From positions 26,305,208 through 26,369,207 of the forward strand of contig JARWKL010000009.1 in NCBI GenBank assembly GCA_029961685.1: a stretch of DNA of 64,000 bases. The letters run 5' to 3'. Below the pieces are notes generated by a model. The model saw nothing but the letters and a program-made list of their open reading frames with translations. It was not told where the DNA came from and made no database searches. Within the stretch, counting starts at the first letter, position 1. The number at the start of each line of letters is the position of its first letter. This DNA is from Aristolochia californica. Taxonomy: Eukaryota > Streptophyta > Magnoliopsida > Piperales > Aristolochiaceae. The position numbers were made by a program, and so were the translations under genes. Positions 1 through 11,383 of the stretch are shown in pieces.

Positions 1-426
1 TATCCTTCTCAGTGTGGTTAGTCAATTCATGGAACTTCCATGTACAATTAATTTAGAGGTTGCTAAAAAAATATTAAGATACTTGCAAGGGTCACTTGGA
101 AAGGGATTATTCTTTAAATCTCACAACCATCTAAAAATAGAAGTTTTCTCATATGCTAACTATGCTAGTTCTGAGCTCAACAAGAAGTCAACTACCGGGT
201 GTTGTGTATTTATGGGAGGAAACCGAGTAAGTTGGAAAAACAAGAAATAGAATGTCGTGACCCGGACTAGCGCTAAAGTTGAGTATAGAGCTATGGCTTA
301 TATAGTCGGTGAGAAGAAGCATGGGAGATCAAAGCTACAAGAGTTGAATCTATAGGTTGATGTACCAATGACAAAGTGTTGTGATAATTAGGCTACCATT
401 TTTATTGCTAGCAACCCAGTATTTTA
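1..426 (+). pseudogene. Ty1/copia RNase H remnant (3' part of pol)
   Basis: Translation from about position 14 gives a copia RT/RNase H tail: VAKKILRYLQGS, then a decayed KKSTTGCCVFMGG (usual form RKSTSGYCVFLG), VSWKNKK, a stop at about 248, and SAKVEYRAMA in the same neighbourhood. The frame goes on with stops to IASNPVF near 418. The wording differs from the CopA RNase H at 45.3 kb, so this is another copia lineage. It runs off the left edge and is cut at 426 by the CopA element. Not functional. Confidence 0.8.
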
Positions 427-809
427 TGTTAGAAATTAGATGTCCTAATTCCAAACTAACGAGAGCAATAATAATAATCATGTAAGAAAGATAAAGCAAA
501 CATGAGAACAAACAAAAAGATTTATACAGGCTCGCCTTAAGGTGAGACTACATCTTGTCTTCAGCACCACTATTGTAATCCACTATGAAGATGAAATAGT
601 TTACAAGAGAAATCGCACACTTACATGTGTCTTTCTCTAACCTCTCCGGGGCTGCAACTCAAAGTCCATTTTTTTATGATAAACCCTAATAGCGGAGCCC
701 CTGAATTATAAAGGAAAAATTAGGGCAACCATAATACAAGAGTAAAATTCCCAAACTGCCCTTAATAAAAAGTAATTAATATATCATGATGAGTAAGTCC
801 AACTTAACA
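427..809 (-). repeat. 3' LTR of CopA-1 (internally deleted)
   Basis: It starts TGTTAGAAATTAGATG and ends CTTAACA on the plus strand. It is about 120 bp shorter than the partner at 4028-4531, lacking the GC-rich block that ends the full LTR. A purine-rich tract on the minus strand (complement of tctccaacttggag, 811-824) adjoins it and would be the polypurine tract. Confidence 0.85.
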
Positions 810-825
810 ATCTCCAACTTGGAGA

Positions 826-1640
826 CTAATGCATCATCAATATCTCCTCTACAGCAGCAACGATTTCTCCATCCTCAGAGAGAAATCCAACTGAAGTTGC
901 ACACAACTTCAGTTTCTCAATTGTAACAATCTTTGTCAACATATCAGCCAGATTCTGACTTCCTTGAATCTTCTCAAGTGCTAAGACTCCATCCTCTAGA
1001 GCCGATCTGATGAAGTGATAACGCACCTGTATGTGCTTTTTTTGGCATGATAAACAAGATTCTTTGCCAGATGAATAGCACTCGGACTGTCACAGTACAA
1101 CACATTCTTCCCAAAAAGGCTGCAACCATACCATCTCTTTGCTTGCTTCAGTCATGACAACATATTCTACCTCAGTAGTGGAAAGAACAACTATCTTCTA
1201 CAACTTAGAGACCCAACTAACTGTTGTACCACCCAATATGTATATATATCCAGTGATACTCTTCCTGCCATCAATGTCTCTAGCCATGTCAGAATCTACA
1301 TAACCCTATAATCCCAAGTCTAACTTTCTGACACATAAGGCTGAGTTAGCAGTGCCTCTCAAATACCTGAGAATTCACTTCACTGTTCCCAAAGTTGCTT
1401 ACCCGGATTACTCGTATACTTGCTCACAACTCTCACTACATGAGCTATGTCTGGTCTAGTGCACACCATGACCTACATGACACTACCAATAGCAGAAGCA
1501 TAAGGTACATTGTCCATGTTGGCTCGCTCCTACTCTGTAGAAGGTGACTGCTCCTTAGATAGCCTAAAGTGACTAGCCAAAGGAGTACTCACTGGTTTTG
1601 CATCATTCATGTTGAACCTGCTCAACACTTGGTTGATTCA
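826..1640 (-). pseudogene. CopA-1 RT C-terminus and RNase H remnant
   Basis: The minus-strand ORF 826-1026 encodes the end of a copia RNase H (RYHFIRSALEDG, ADMLTKIVTIEKLKLC). Upstream sequence to about 1640 aligns by eye with the CopA-2 RNase H at 45.2-45.8 kb. At about 1638-1640 the sequence jumps straight to the integrase/RT linker (equivalent to about 46.99 kb in CopA-2), so the RT palm with its catalytic aspartates is absent. Several frameshifts. Nonfunctional. Confidence 0.85.
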
Positions 1641-2600
1641 TCAACTTGCACGGCTTCCTCATAACTCTCTGGTTTACCTTTATCAGTCAACAAAATATAA
1701 TTCAGTGCAGGGGAGTACCTTTGTGGTGGTCTGCTAGTTATAACAGATCTCATAAGTTCAATCACAGGAATGTTCTGATTTACTTCTGGGGTTATATTTT
1801 CCTAGTCTTCCTAAGCAATATTCTCCATCTCAATAGCTGGAAGATCTCTCAAAAGAATCACGTTAGACTTCTTGGCTTCATCACTTGTGCTCTCAGACTC
1901 TGTTCTCAACCTGTCTTTATACAAGGCACCTTCATTGAAGATCGCGTCCTTGCTCCAGATAACCTTACGACTTTGGTCATCCCAGAAGCAATAACCAAAC
2001 TCGATACCACCATAGACAATAAAGATACATATTTTAGATTTAGCATTAAGTTTACTTCTAATAGCATAATCAATGTGAATATAAGAAACACAACCAAAAA
2101 ATTTCAAGAAGGAAAGGTTTACCTCTTTGACCCTCCAGACGTCTTCTGGTATTTTACAATCTAATGGTGTTGAGGGACCTCTGTTGATCAGATAGGCAGC
2201 GGTGCAAATAGCCTAAGACCATAACATCTTTGGCAATCCAGCATGTAGTCTCATGCTCCTAGCATGCTCGTTCAAGGTTATGTACATCCTCTTAGCCACA
2301 CCATTATGTTGAAGATTTCCAGGAATGATCTTCTTCTTCTTGATTTCATTATCAGCACATTACCGCTTGAAATCATCATCCATGTATTCTCTCCCATTAT
2401 CTGACTACAGGCACTTCACCTTCAAATTTGTCTCATTCTCAACCATTTCTCTCCATCTCATGAAGGTATCAAAGACATCATATTTCTTTTTCAGGAAACA
2501 AACCTGTACATTTTCGCTTGAATCATCAATCAATGTCACATAGTAGTTAGAACCACCAAGGGAAGTTACAATTGAAGGCCTCCCACACATATGTGTGAAC
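1641..2600 (-). pseudogene. CopA-1 integrase remnant
   Basis: Minus-strand reading gives integrase pieces: IDDSSENVQVCFLKKKYDVFDTF (2405-2590), then a broken core, and FFGCVSYIHIDYAIRSK with IEFGYCFWDD (1811-2107), the usual copia stretch after the core. Stops and frame changes interrupt it. CopA-2 has the same domains in longer frames (47258-47803). In a live element it would insert the cDNA into the genome. Confidence 0.8.
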
Positions 2601-2619
2601 CAACTCCAATTTTGTTGTC

Positions 2620-3198
2620 TTTTGTTCCTTTCTAGCCTTGGATAAGCTAACCCTTTTTCTGTGTGCCAAAAATACAGCCTTCACACAAACTGTTGTTTAA
2701 AGTTTTCAACCCTAGTAGCTTCCCTTTGGACTGAAGCACTTTCATTCCCTTCTCACTCATGTGACCAAGCCTATAATGCCACAAGTTAGAATATGTACCA
2801 GCATCAACAACTGCAACCATGTCTCTGCAACTGGAAGTGATGTAAAGAGTTTTAGTTTTAGTTTTAACTTCTCTTGCAAGAACCATGGCTCCCTTTGTGA
2901 CTTTCTAGGCAACACCATTAAAAGTCACATTATGACCTTAATCATCAAGTTGCCCTGCTAAGATCATATTAAGCATCAATTTTGGTACATGTCTTACTTT
3001 GTGAATTTTTCACACTGACCCGTTTGACATCCTCAAACTGACAATATCCAAAGGTTCTCCATCAGCAAGATACACCTTGTCGTGATCTCCAACAACATAA
3101 TTCTCCATTATCTCACGATGTGTGGTGGTGTGAAAAAAAACTCTTGAATCTAACACCCAAGAATCAATAGGGCTATCAACACGACAAGAGTAAAGCAT
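2620..3198 (-). pseudogene. CopA-1 protease and GAG-pre-integrase remnant
   Basis: ORF 3010-3198 (minus) holds the retropepsin start, SPIDSWVLDSRVFFHT. The usual D-S-G-A active site reads D-S-R-V, so the flap-side glycine is lost. ORF 2647-2886 holds the pre-integrase motif LWHYRLGHMSEKGMKVL and CEGCIFGTQ. The two pieces lie in different frames. Confidence 0.8.
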
Positions 3199-3201
3199 CT
3201 T

Positions 3202-3992
3202 CTCCCTCTTCAGTCACCGCATTTGCAACATCACTTTTCTTTTCATCCTTCTTCTGTGCTCTACAATTCTTCTTTATGTGACCAGACTTACCACAATTCC
3301 ATTATTCCACTTTCCTTCCGAATTTAGACTTGCTTCTACCATTCCTCGACATCCCTTTACCATTGTCCTTATTGGAATTCCTCTCGAAGTTTCTGCCCCT
3401 AGTATCGACATTTAGGGCAATATTAGATGTCGACGATTCTCTAGAGTCCTTTCTACGAACTTCCTCCATGAGAATGGTATCTTGAACATCATTAAAGATC
3501 AACTTTCCATTGCCTACAGAGTTGCTGACCGCATCCCTCATAGGGTCCCAACAATTAAAGCACAAACCTCATCATCAAATTTATATTGAACGGATGTCAA
3601 TTGATTGACAATCATGCTAAACTCATTCAAATGTGATGTCACTAATGTATTTTCTGTCATCTTTAAATTGAAGAGTTTTTTCTTGAGATGTACCTTATTA
3701 TTTGCGGAAGGCTTCTCATACATGTCAGACAAAATCTTCAACATCCTCGCTATGGTTTTCTCTGACACCATGTTGTGAGCTACGTTCTTTGACAATGTTA
3801 ATGGGACTACTCCCAACACCTATCAATCGAGGAGATTTCACTCATCATCTTTCATACCTTCTGGTTTCATATCCAGAAGTGGTGCATGCAGCTTTTTACT
3901 TTACAAATAATCTTCATCTGCATCCTCCCTAACGCAAAATCCATACCATCGAATTTGTTGATTCCAAGTGTCAATCCTTCTTCGCCAGTCAT
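3202..3992 (-). pseudogene. CopA-1 gag remnant with broken zinc knuckle
   Basis: A gag-like start codon lies at 3990-3992 (minus). It is followed by TLGINKFDGMDF and, in frame 3538-3819, by KILSDMYEKPSANNKVHLKKKLFNLKMTEN and a HLNEFSMIVNQL segment typical of copia gag (UBN2-like). The CCHC knuckle at 3262-3305 reads stop-W-N-C-GKSGH-IKKN-C, so its first cysteine has become part of a stop. A live gag would form the particle that packs the RNA. Confidence 0.8.
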
Positions 3993-4008
3993 TGCTCTCA
4001 ATCACGAA

Positions 4009-4025
4009 CCAATGCTCTAATACCA
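4009..4025 (-). other. Primer binding site of CopA-1
   Basis: The minus strand reads TGGTATTAGAGCATTGG, two bases inside the 5' LTR. It is one mismatch from the standard plant initiator-Met tRNA site TGGTATCAGAGC and so fixes the minus orientation of the element. Confidence 0.88.
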
Positions 4026-4027
4026 CT

Positions 4028-4531
4028 TGTTAAGAATTAGATGCCCTAATTCTAAACTAACGAGAGAAATAATAATAATCATGGAAGAAGGCAAAAGCAA
4101 GCACGAGAACAAATGACAAGATTTATATAGGTTTGCCTCAAGGTGAGACTACTACTTGTCTTTCGCACCGTCGAAATAATCCACTATGAAGATAAAATAG
4201 TTTACAAGAGAAATCATACACTTACAAGTGCCTTTCTCTAACCTCTCGGGGGCTGCAACTCAAAGTCCTTTTTCGTGATGATAAACCATAATAGTGGTGC
4301 CCCTCAATTATAAAGGAAAAATTAGGGCAACTGCGATATAAGAGTAAAATTTCTAAACTGCCCTTAATGAAAAAACAGATAATATATCATGGATCGGGCA
4401 GGGGATCTTCCCCCACAGCCCCGAGAGAGGGGCTTCCCGCCCCTCTTCCAACCCCCACGACGACCTTACTACAAAGGTCGATCTACGTGTCGACTCAACA
4501 TAGGGCGTTGATTAGGCTCCAAAACTTAAAA
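4028..4531 (-). repeat. 5' LTR of CopA-1
   Basis: A 504-bp LTR with TGTTAAG at the left and the degenerate end CTTAAAA at the right, followed by TSD TTTTA. Near-identical LTRs recur at 427, 25963, 28743, 45997 and 55748. A GC-rich block (about 4390-4455) sits near the end that begins the transcript-sense LTR. Confidence 0.85.
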
Positions 4532-5649
4532 TTTTAGAGCACTCAATCGGCTAGGGTAGCCCCATTTTCCTTTACCAACCTCAGGTAAACTCTGAATACA
4601 GGCCTAGATCATTTGAAAGTAGAGGTGGCATCGAATCGAGTCGAGCTCGAACTTGCCTATGTTCGAGTTAGGCTTGATTTAAATATTTCGAACTCAAGCT
4701 CGAGCCTAGCTCAGCCTCGAGCCTAAAATTATAATCGAGCTCCAGCTTAATAATTTTAACCAAGTTCAAGGTCAACCTACATTTAAAACTTTTCAAAAAA
4801 ATACATGTCAAATAAACTATATATAAAATTATGCATATATTTTACATAAAAGTGGACATGGCCTCTACTTAAAATTGAGCATAACCTATGTAAATAATAC
4901 CAGCATTAAATTTTCTATACACTCTACATAAAATTATTCATAAACATTGCATAATATTATGACTATACAATAATTAAAACACACAAAATTAAATTAAATA
5001 TCAATATCAATTTAAAATCACCCAAATAAAAACTATAAATCCAGTATAAATTTATAAACTCTAACTCTTTCAATTCATACTAGAAAACAATAGATAGAAC
5101 TCATATTCCATTCAAAATGGTGATGGTGTTTAAGAAGAAAATACAAGTGATCTATTTCGTCAAGAACATCAAAAGTAATATCTGAATGAACTCAATTCGT
5201 ATCTGTAACTTCTACTAGGATAACTGTCCAGTTGTGCATAGACAAACATAAGAAATGTCAAAGAGATGATGTCAGTGAATCACTTTGGCTCTATCAAGGA
5301 TGTGATTGTCTATACAGTTGTTCCATTAGTGGATGATCTTCTTCCACGAAATAGGGTGCTATTTAATATTCCATACTCGTTCACCTACAATAATCTGAGA
5401 AGGTTCACAACGTTTGTGCCTCAACTAATACCTGACAAAACCAATACAACACCTCAACTGGCTTCTTCTGAATGATTGAACTGTTTGATGATCATCAGGG
5501 ACCAATCATATTCTTGTTGGCTTTCTCTCAAAGAAACAGGACAATCTATGAGACATATCCAACTGTGATGGATAAGTGTTGATGCTTAATTTGATTTCAT
5601 TTAAAGACTATCAGATTTTTATACTAATGTGAATGACAAAACCTAAATC
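4532..5649. other. Unassigned AT-rich stretch without a recognised gene
   Basis: It contains a short cluster of TCGAGCTCGA-type words at 4640-4750, a composition often met in plant transposon ends, and then very AT-rich sequence to about 5220. A 69-codon ORF at 5266-5475 matches nothing I recognise. No TIRs, LTR ends or polymerase motifs are visible. Confidence 0.5.
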
Positions 5650-5978
5650 GGCTCACTTGTTTTCTACCTCGATTATACGTGTCTAGGTCTAGAGTTCTAT
5701 ACCTTTCTTTCCTGCGACACGAGCATAATGGTCTGATATCTTACTCGGTTCTACTCGGTTCTTTATATCTGATTGGATTATTATCTTGGATTATTACTCG
5801 ATTCCAACATACTATTTGGTGCAACTTCCTTATTTACTGATGGACTCAATGCGAACTATTTCATGTGTCCTTATTACTCTTAAGGACTTCTATTATTTAC
5901 CGGTTATCTGTTGTTATACAACTTTACATGTGGTACATGTTATTTGGGCATTGGCCCATTTTCGCTACTGCTATTGTG

Positions 5979-6796
5979 TGTTATGGACTCAATAACACTG
6001 AGTCATCTACTTTACTTTTATTATTTATGTTGCTTTTAATTTCGAATTTTATTGATTTGTAATAAGACTTAAAGGTAGGGGTAGAATTGGGTTTTATAAC
6101 CCTAACCTATGTTGATGTTAATTACCCTATTTAAGGGGAAAGGATGGAGAAATAAAGCAAGTTCGGAATTAGCATAAACTAGGGTAATTTAGGTTCTTTC
6201 TAGGTTCCCTATTCTAGGGTTCTTGGCTTGAACTCTCTTGGGGGTTTGTTGCATCCATTGGGGAGTCTTTGAGGAGATCTTGGAAGGAAAAGGAAGAGGA
6301 ATTACCTTTCTCTTCTGAGCTGCAAGAGAAGATCATCTCTTTCACGAAAGTTCTAGAAAAGGAGAGGTCTTGACGTGAGTCTACCCAGGAAGGAGGACGG
6401 GTACTTGTTGCTGGTTGGGAGTTCCAAATTCTGGGCAGAGGAGTTCTGAATTTTGGGCTGAAGAGGAGTTCCAAATCTGAGCTGAGGAGGAGTTCCGAAT
6501 TCCGGGCAGAGGAGTTTTGAATTTTGTGCTAAGGAGGAGTTCCGAATTCATTCAAAGAGGTAACTTGAGATTCTATTTTCTTAAGTACAGCAAGTTAGAA
6601 TTCGTTTTTAATTTACCTGTATGATTAGTGGTTAAATCCATACGTTAGACAAAAGGGATTCTATTTTCAACTTACCTGCGTGAACAGTGGTTGGAGACGA
6701 GATTCTTGGTTCCTTACAGTGTTTAAAAACCTTGTAACGTGCTGGATTCATCAGTATCTCGCCGAGTTACTAGATCCATGGCTAGGGACCATAACA
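5979..6796. mobile_element. Solo LTR, 818 bp, unrelated family
   Basis: The ends are TGTTATGG and CCATAACA, an 8-bp perfect inverted terminal pair, flanked on both sides by TTGTG (5974-5978 and 6797-6801). These are the marks of an LTR left after recombination between two LTRs. The surrounding NaB sequence is uninterrupted once it is removed. A possible TATA-like ctatttaagg lies at about 6128. Its family has no internal region in this window. Confidence 0.85.
6418..6552. repeat. Short tandem repeats in the solo LTR
   Basis: Units of the type GGAGTTCYGAATTYYGGGC are repeated five to six times with alternating spacing of about 24 bp. They lie inside the 818-bp solo LTR, where such arrays often carry enhancer-like activity; that role is a guess here. 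Confidence 0.75.
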
Positions 6797-7509
6797 TTGT
6801 GTCTCTTTGATTGAGACTTTATTTTTGAAGAAAAACTCCTTGGTCACCTGCCTTGGGTTCATTATTTGTTCATTGTTGTTGGCATTGGTTCTTCTGATGC
6901 AAAATTTGAATTTCTTCAAAAAAATAAAGCACATGTTGGCATTAGCATCTTATCTTCCTCTTTACCCATTACCCATTGGTTATTTGGCAGTCTTTCTCCT
7001 ACCATCCTTTATTTGACTCTCACATACCCCTTTGGGCCAAACCTCTTGTGCGTTGCTTTGGTTGGTTTACCTTTATATATATGGGTGTTTTAAGTCCAGT
7101 GAGACTATTTATATGTATTCATGAGGCTTTTAGCGCCGTTTTGTGAATGACAAGCATTACCACTTATCACCCATTTCTACCATTTGAGAGTTTGTACCTA
7201 GTGTCATCCTTATACTTGGGACATCGTGATGGAGGAGTTTATTACTACATCTATGTTTTTTTGTTCAAGTTAGGATCACTGCTATTACCTCTCAGCTCTT
7301 GGGGGAGAAGAAGAAGAAAAAGTACAAGAAAGAGGTATTTTATTCCATATGTTGTGGTAATATTAATGTGATAAAAATATTTAAGAAAGTAGGAACACAA
7401 AAGATGATTTTTTTTGCATCTAAGAAGAAATTTTTGTAGCCAAGAAAATTGAATACCAAGAATCCTTTAATTTGCAAGTTGAAGTTATAAACTCCAGTTT
7501 GAGGGGGAG

Positions 7510-7820
7510 TGTTGAAGAGAAGATATGAAAGCCTCTTACATGACTCTCATAATAAAAAGTCTTACAGAGCCAAAATTATTATGGAAGGTGGTCTCACGGA
7601 AGAGTTTAAGTTTAAAGGTGTTTTAGCTATGTTAGTATTCTATTTATGTTGAGTTAATTATGCTAGGACTTATCTTTAAGTGTTTGAGTTTGGGTGTAAT
7701 TGGAACAAGGGTAGTTTAATTGTAATTGGACTATACTACTTTCATCTATTATCAATAGGGGTTCATGTACTATGATTACAACCAGTCAATGAAGTATTTC
7801 TGTTTTCCATAAATTCAACA
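7510..7820 (+). repeat. 3' LTR of NaB-1
   Basis: It starts TGTTGAAGAG directly after the polypurine tract gagggggag and ends AAATTCAACA. It shares its 3' two thirds with the other NaB LTRs (words such as ttatctttaagtgtt and ccataaattcaaca). Confidence 0.85.
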
Positions 7821-7844
7821 CTCACTTCAGCAATTGGGGTCCCC

Positions 7845-9520
7845 CGCCATTCCAATTCAACAATTGCTTGGATTAATGACCCGACTTTGATTCTTCGGTC
7901 CAATCCTTTTGGAAGAAGATTCTTGTTATGGGCCTTAGTGGGTGGTCCCTCCTAGTGAAACTCAAGCTTCTCAAGCCCCTTTTGCGCTCCTTGGCCCTTG
8001 AGCGATAGTTCGCCTGTTCGGCAGAGAAGGCCTCCACCCTCGCTCTGGTGGCTACCATTGACACTGATGAGGAGTCAAGAAGCCTGACCTCTGCTGAATC
8101 AGTTCAGTGCTATGTCCTCCAAGGACAACTGAAAGCCTTCACTCATTGCGATCTTGTGCATTGGAAGCAGAGGGCCCGGTTCAAGTGGCTTTCAAAGGGA
8201 GATGCCAACACTAAATTTTTTCATGTCATTGTCACTGCCAAGAGAAGAGCCAATCGTATTACATCGCTCTATGTCAATGGTGAGATTACCTCAGATAGAT
8301 CTCATATTTCTAACAATTTGGTGAGCCTTTTGCAGTTTTTACACTAAATGCCAGTCAGTTTGACCCTTCTTTCAAAGGGTCAATCTTATGGCTATTCCTA
8401 CTATAGCTGCCAATCTTATTGAGCTCCCCTTCTCCAGCAGAGAAATTGAGAAAGCAGCTATGGGGCTCCCTCTGGACTGTGCTCTGGGCCCAGACAGCTT
8501 CAATGGAGAATTTTACCGTCACTATTGGCCCTTCATTGATGAAGACATAGCCCATATGGTTCACTCATTCTACTACAATGACATAGTTTTTTAAAGTATA
8601 GGGGCTTCTTTCATTGCTCTTATTCCCAAAAAAGACAGGGTAGAGGTTCCTTCGGACTTTTGGCCTATTAGCCTCACCACCAACACTTATAAGGTGATTG
8701 CCCGTCTCCTTGCCAACCATCACTAAGTGGTCCTTCCGGTTGCCATCCACCAGGGGTAGAGTGATTTCTTTAAAGGGAGGAACAATCTGGATTCAGCTAT
8801 GGCTCGTCATGAGCTCCTTCATCATTTCAAGACTTTGAAGCTTCCCAAGTTTGTTCTCAAGCTAGATTTTGAGAAAGCATTTGATAGAGTCAATTGGAAG
8901 CTTTTAGATATTCTTTTGGAAAAAATGGGATTTGGTGTCAAATGGAGGTTCTGGATTCAAAGTTGCATCTTCTTTGGCCAGTTATTCGGTGCTTCTAAAT
9001 GGAATAGTGTGTGACTATTTTAAAAGTTGCATCTCCTCTGGCCAGTTATTCGGTGCTTCTAAATGGAGCAGTGTGTGATTATTTTAAAGGAACTCGAGGC
9101 ATTCATCTGGGGGACCCTCTGTCCCCTTTACTTTTAAATGTGGTGGTGGAATATCTTTCCTCCTTGATTTATTTGGCCAAGGACTTAGGGTGGTTCCTCC
9201 CAATGATGGATGTTAAGGCATTTGATATTCCGATTCTTCAGTTTGCGGATGATGCCATTTGTTTCGATGTGGGTACCATGGATCAGATTAAAAAGCTGAG
9301 GGTTGTTCTTGGTCTATTTGAATTGGCTCCAAGTCAAAATATAAATTGGAGGAAAACCACTCTTCTGGGATACTACATTAATGGTGCAGTGCTCTGAGCT
9401 ATGGCTCATTTCTTGGGGTGCACTCTAGGGAGCACACCAACTACATACTTGGGTCTCCCTCTTTTTTATTATTCGTTGAAGTAAATCATAGTGCTCTTTG
9501 GATATAGTTTTCTGGCCTCT
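7845..9520 (+). pseudogene. LINE (non-LTR) reverse transcriptase remnant
   Basis: Translation in shifting frames gives the standard order of a plant L1-type ORF2: PFQFNNCL (end of the endonuclease region), WKQRARFKWLSKGDANTKFFH (8159-8220), GPDSFNGEFYRHYW (about 8490), LPKFVLKLDFEKAFDRVNWKLL (8839-8910), GIHLGDPLSPLLLNVV (9090-9140), ILQFADDAICFD (9231-9266, catalytic F-A-D-D kept) and TTYLGLPL (about 9440-9465). Stops at 8346 and 8592 and a 64-bp tandem duplication break the frame. The endonuclease and 3' tail are missing or unrecognisable. A live protein would nick DNA and copy its RNA into the nick. Confidence 0.9.
8961..9088 (+). repeat. 64-bp tandem duplication in the LINE
   Basis: Bases 8961-9024 recur at 9025-9088 with a few substitutions. 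Since 64 is not a multiple of three, the frame shifts, ending one ORF at 9014 and starting the next at 9011. Confidence 0.92.
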
Positions 9521-9755
9521 GGATGTGTCAGGTCTGTTCTCTACCTTATCTCCACTATTGTAGAAGCTCGGTTGGTTGTAGACTAGTCTGGTTTTCTATG
9601 GATTTTCCAGCAAGTATTTATTATATGACCTGCTCTTCTACAGTGTGAACGGGTTTGATTTTTGGATCGAGAAAATCCTTGCCCATTCCTACCACGTCTT
9701 CCATGACCACCTCAATTATTTCTTCCTCATCCCTGATTAAGGATTTGAGTTTTGG

Positions 9756-10292
9756 CTACCTCAAGATACGGTTTGATTTTGGCAAGATAGATGGTTCCTG
9801 CCAATGCTTCCCTTTGTTTCTCTTTAACTTAAATATTTGTGGAATAGGGATGAGAAAGTTTCCATTCATGAATGAGACCACTAAAACTTGCAAGATAGTC
9901 ATGTACATGATCTCCTTGCTTGGTAATATACATTGTTTGGAAAACATCATATAATTTTTACAAGCTATTGGCACTAGAGTATAAATTTGCACAAGTATCC
10001 CACACTTGTTTAGCAGTCTCAAGATGCACCACATTATTTGCAATAGTCTCTTCCATGTTGTTGATCGACCAACTAAGGGCTAACGTATCCTCCTTAAGCC
10101 ACTTGGTATATGCACTATCTTCCTCATCTAGAAGAGGAGGTGGCTTATTCAAGTGACTCAACAAGTCATGAGTGATGAGAAATCGCTTAACAGCTTGTGA
10201 CCAACTCAAGTAATTTGATAACCCCTTAAGAAGAATTGTGATGATTTTGAGTAGGTCACTTTTTTGAATTTAAATCCAATATCTTCAGCCAT
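9756..10292 (-). pseudogene. Copia gag remnant (UBN2-like)
   Basis: A start codon lies at 10290-10292 (minus; M-A-E-D-I). Downstream frames read KRFLITHDLLSHL, DSAYTKWLKEDTLALSWSINN and TAKQVWDTCANLYSS (9958-10209), then a shifted frame with short pieces of the gag tail. The CopC gag at 50.5 kb has the same layout (KWLKNDTLIISWLINMEE). It is frameshifted and 3' truncated. Confidence 0.82.
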
Positions 10293-11365
10293 GAAATATT
10301 ATACATTAAACAAAAAATCACCACTCAAAGAGTTTATGAGCTGATTTTGTAGCTTCAAGAATCAATTCTACATATTGAAAATTCAGCACCTTTCTTTTTT
10401 CTTTGACATGGGACAACAATCTTTTAACCACACATCCTCTTGGTTTTAAAGCCAAAATATGAAGTAAAACCAAGAGAGAATCAACCTAGATTCATGTATA
10501 AGGAGCAACAATCCAGAATGCAGTTAGAGAGCAACAATTGAATAAAGGAGAGTACATATCGAGTAATGTTTTTCTTAAATCCAAATCTCAATTCATGCAT
10601 GCACTTAAACGGAGAATAGACTTTCCTTATGCTGGCCCATGCAATCTAGAAAGATTCTCATATCCCTCTTAATCAAGAAATAATATCCAAATCCAAAATA
10701 ATATCAAATCAATTCATCAAATCCTTCTTAAAATCAAGTCAATTCCAAATAAGAAAACTTTCCTCCTTAAGAACATGCCCCATATGTAAAAAAAATCTCA
10801 GCCTTCAGACTTTTCTTTGGCTCTTGAGTATTTAGAGACATAAATCTCAGAATATAATCCTAATTAGAAGGATAACCCCCCTCCCCCTTGCATTAACCAA
10901 GAACCCAATGCGAAGGAAAAACAAGCAGCAAACAACCAAAAGTAGCAATCTTCTAAGGGTTATATTCAACTAAATTTTTCATGGTATTAAGCATAGTAAA
11001 CCATGATTTCAGTAGGGCAACTAGGCTCGATCCAAATAGTTTCCCAAAGGTAAAAAAAAACAGCATTAAGATATAGAAATTTGTTCCTTAACCGAAACTT
11101 ACATGAATGAGAAGAAACCAAATAAAAAAAAACCTTATGTTGATTCAATCAAAGTAGCAGCACTTAATCTTCATGTAAATAAGAGGAGATTACTCATTCT
11201 CCAACCTTATTCATGAGGTTAATCATCAATAATCATCTCAATAAAAGAAAAGATGAGCCCTTATCTTGGAGAGCACAAGTTGCTCAATTTTGCTTCAACT
11301 CCAACTTTGCAAGCTTGATAAAATCGTATGATCAACACCTTAACCAAGGGACTTGGAATCCTAAA

Positions 11366-11383
11366 ACCATAGATCAGATACCA
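11366..11383 (-). other. Primer binding site of the 9.7-11.7 kb copia
   Basis: The minus strand reads TGGTATCTGATCTATGGT directly after the LTR end TTCTACA. It is a variant of the initiator-Met tRNA site TGGTATCAGAGC. Confidence 0.75.

Larger units (their letters stand above)
427..4531 (-). mobile_element. CopA-1: Ty1/copia retrotransposon with both LTRs, degenerate
   Basis: This element has LTRs at both ends with TG...CA termini and the same 5-bp flank, TTTTA, at 422-426 and 4532-4536. Reading on the minus strand the order is LTR, primer binding site, gag, protease, integrase, RT/RNase H, LTR, which is the copia order. The peptides resemble Tnt1/Tork-type elements (gag with DMYEKPS, integrase with AERMN-type motif in sister copies). 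All reading frames carry stops and frameshifts. Compared with the sister copy CopA-2, about 715 bp of the RT core is missing near 1640. The two LTRs differ in length (383 and 504 bp) because the left one has an internal deletion. It is immobile on its own. Confidence 0.9.
5650..7820 (+). mobile_element. NaB-1: copia-derived non-autonomous element, 5' truncated
   Basis: From about 5650 the sequence follows the inner part of the other NaB copies: the segment with tctatacc..., cattggcccattt, tgtctctttga, then hallmark words such as tgggtgttttaagtcca and gtgaatgacaag. It ends with the polypurine tract gagggggag and a 3' LTR at 7510-7820. No 5' LTR is present. A solo LTR (5979-6796) splits it, and the pieces join in register when that is removed. 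No pol coding is seen. Confidence 0.75.

Noticed and set aside
1646..2164. 172-codon plus-strand ORF
   Set aside because: Antisense shadow of the CopA-1 integrase, which is readable on the minus strand.
5266..5475. 69-codon ORF as a host gene
   Set aside because: No recognised motif, no splice context, in unassigned AT-rich DNA.
5979..6796. DNA transposon with TIR GTTATGG and 7-bp TSD
   Set aside because: TG...CA ends with a perfect 5-bp TSD give a cleaner solo-LTR reading.
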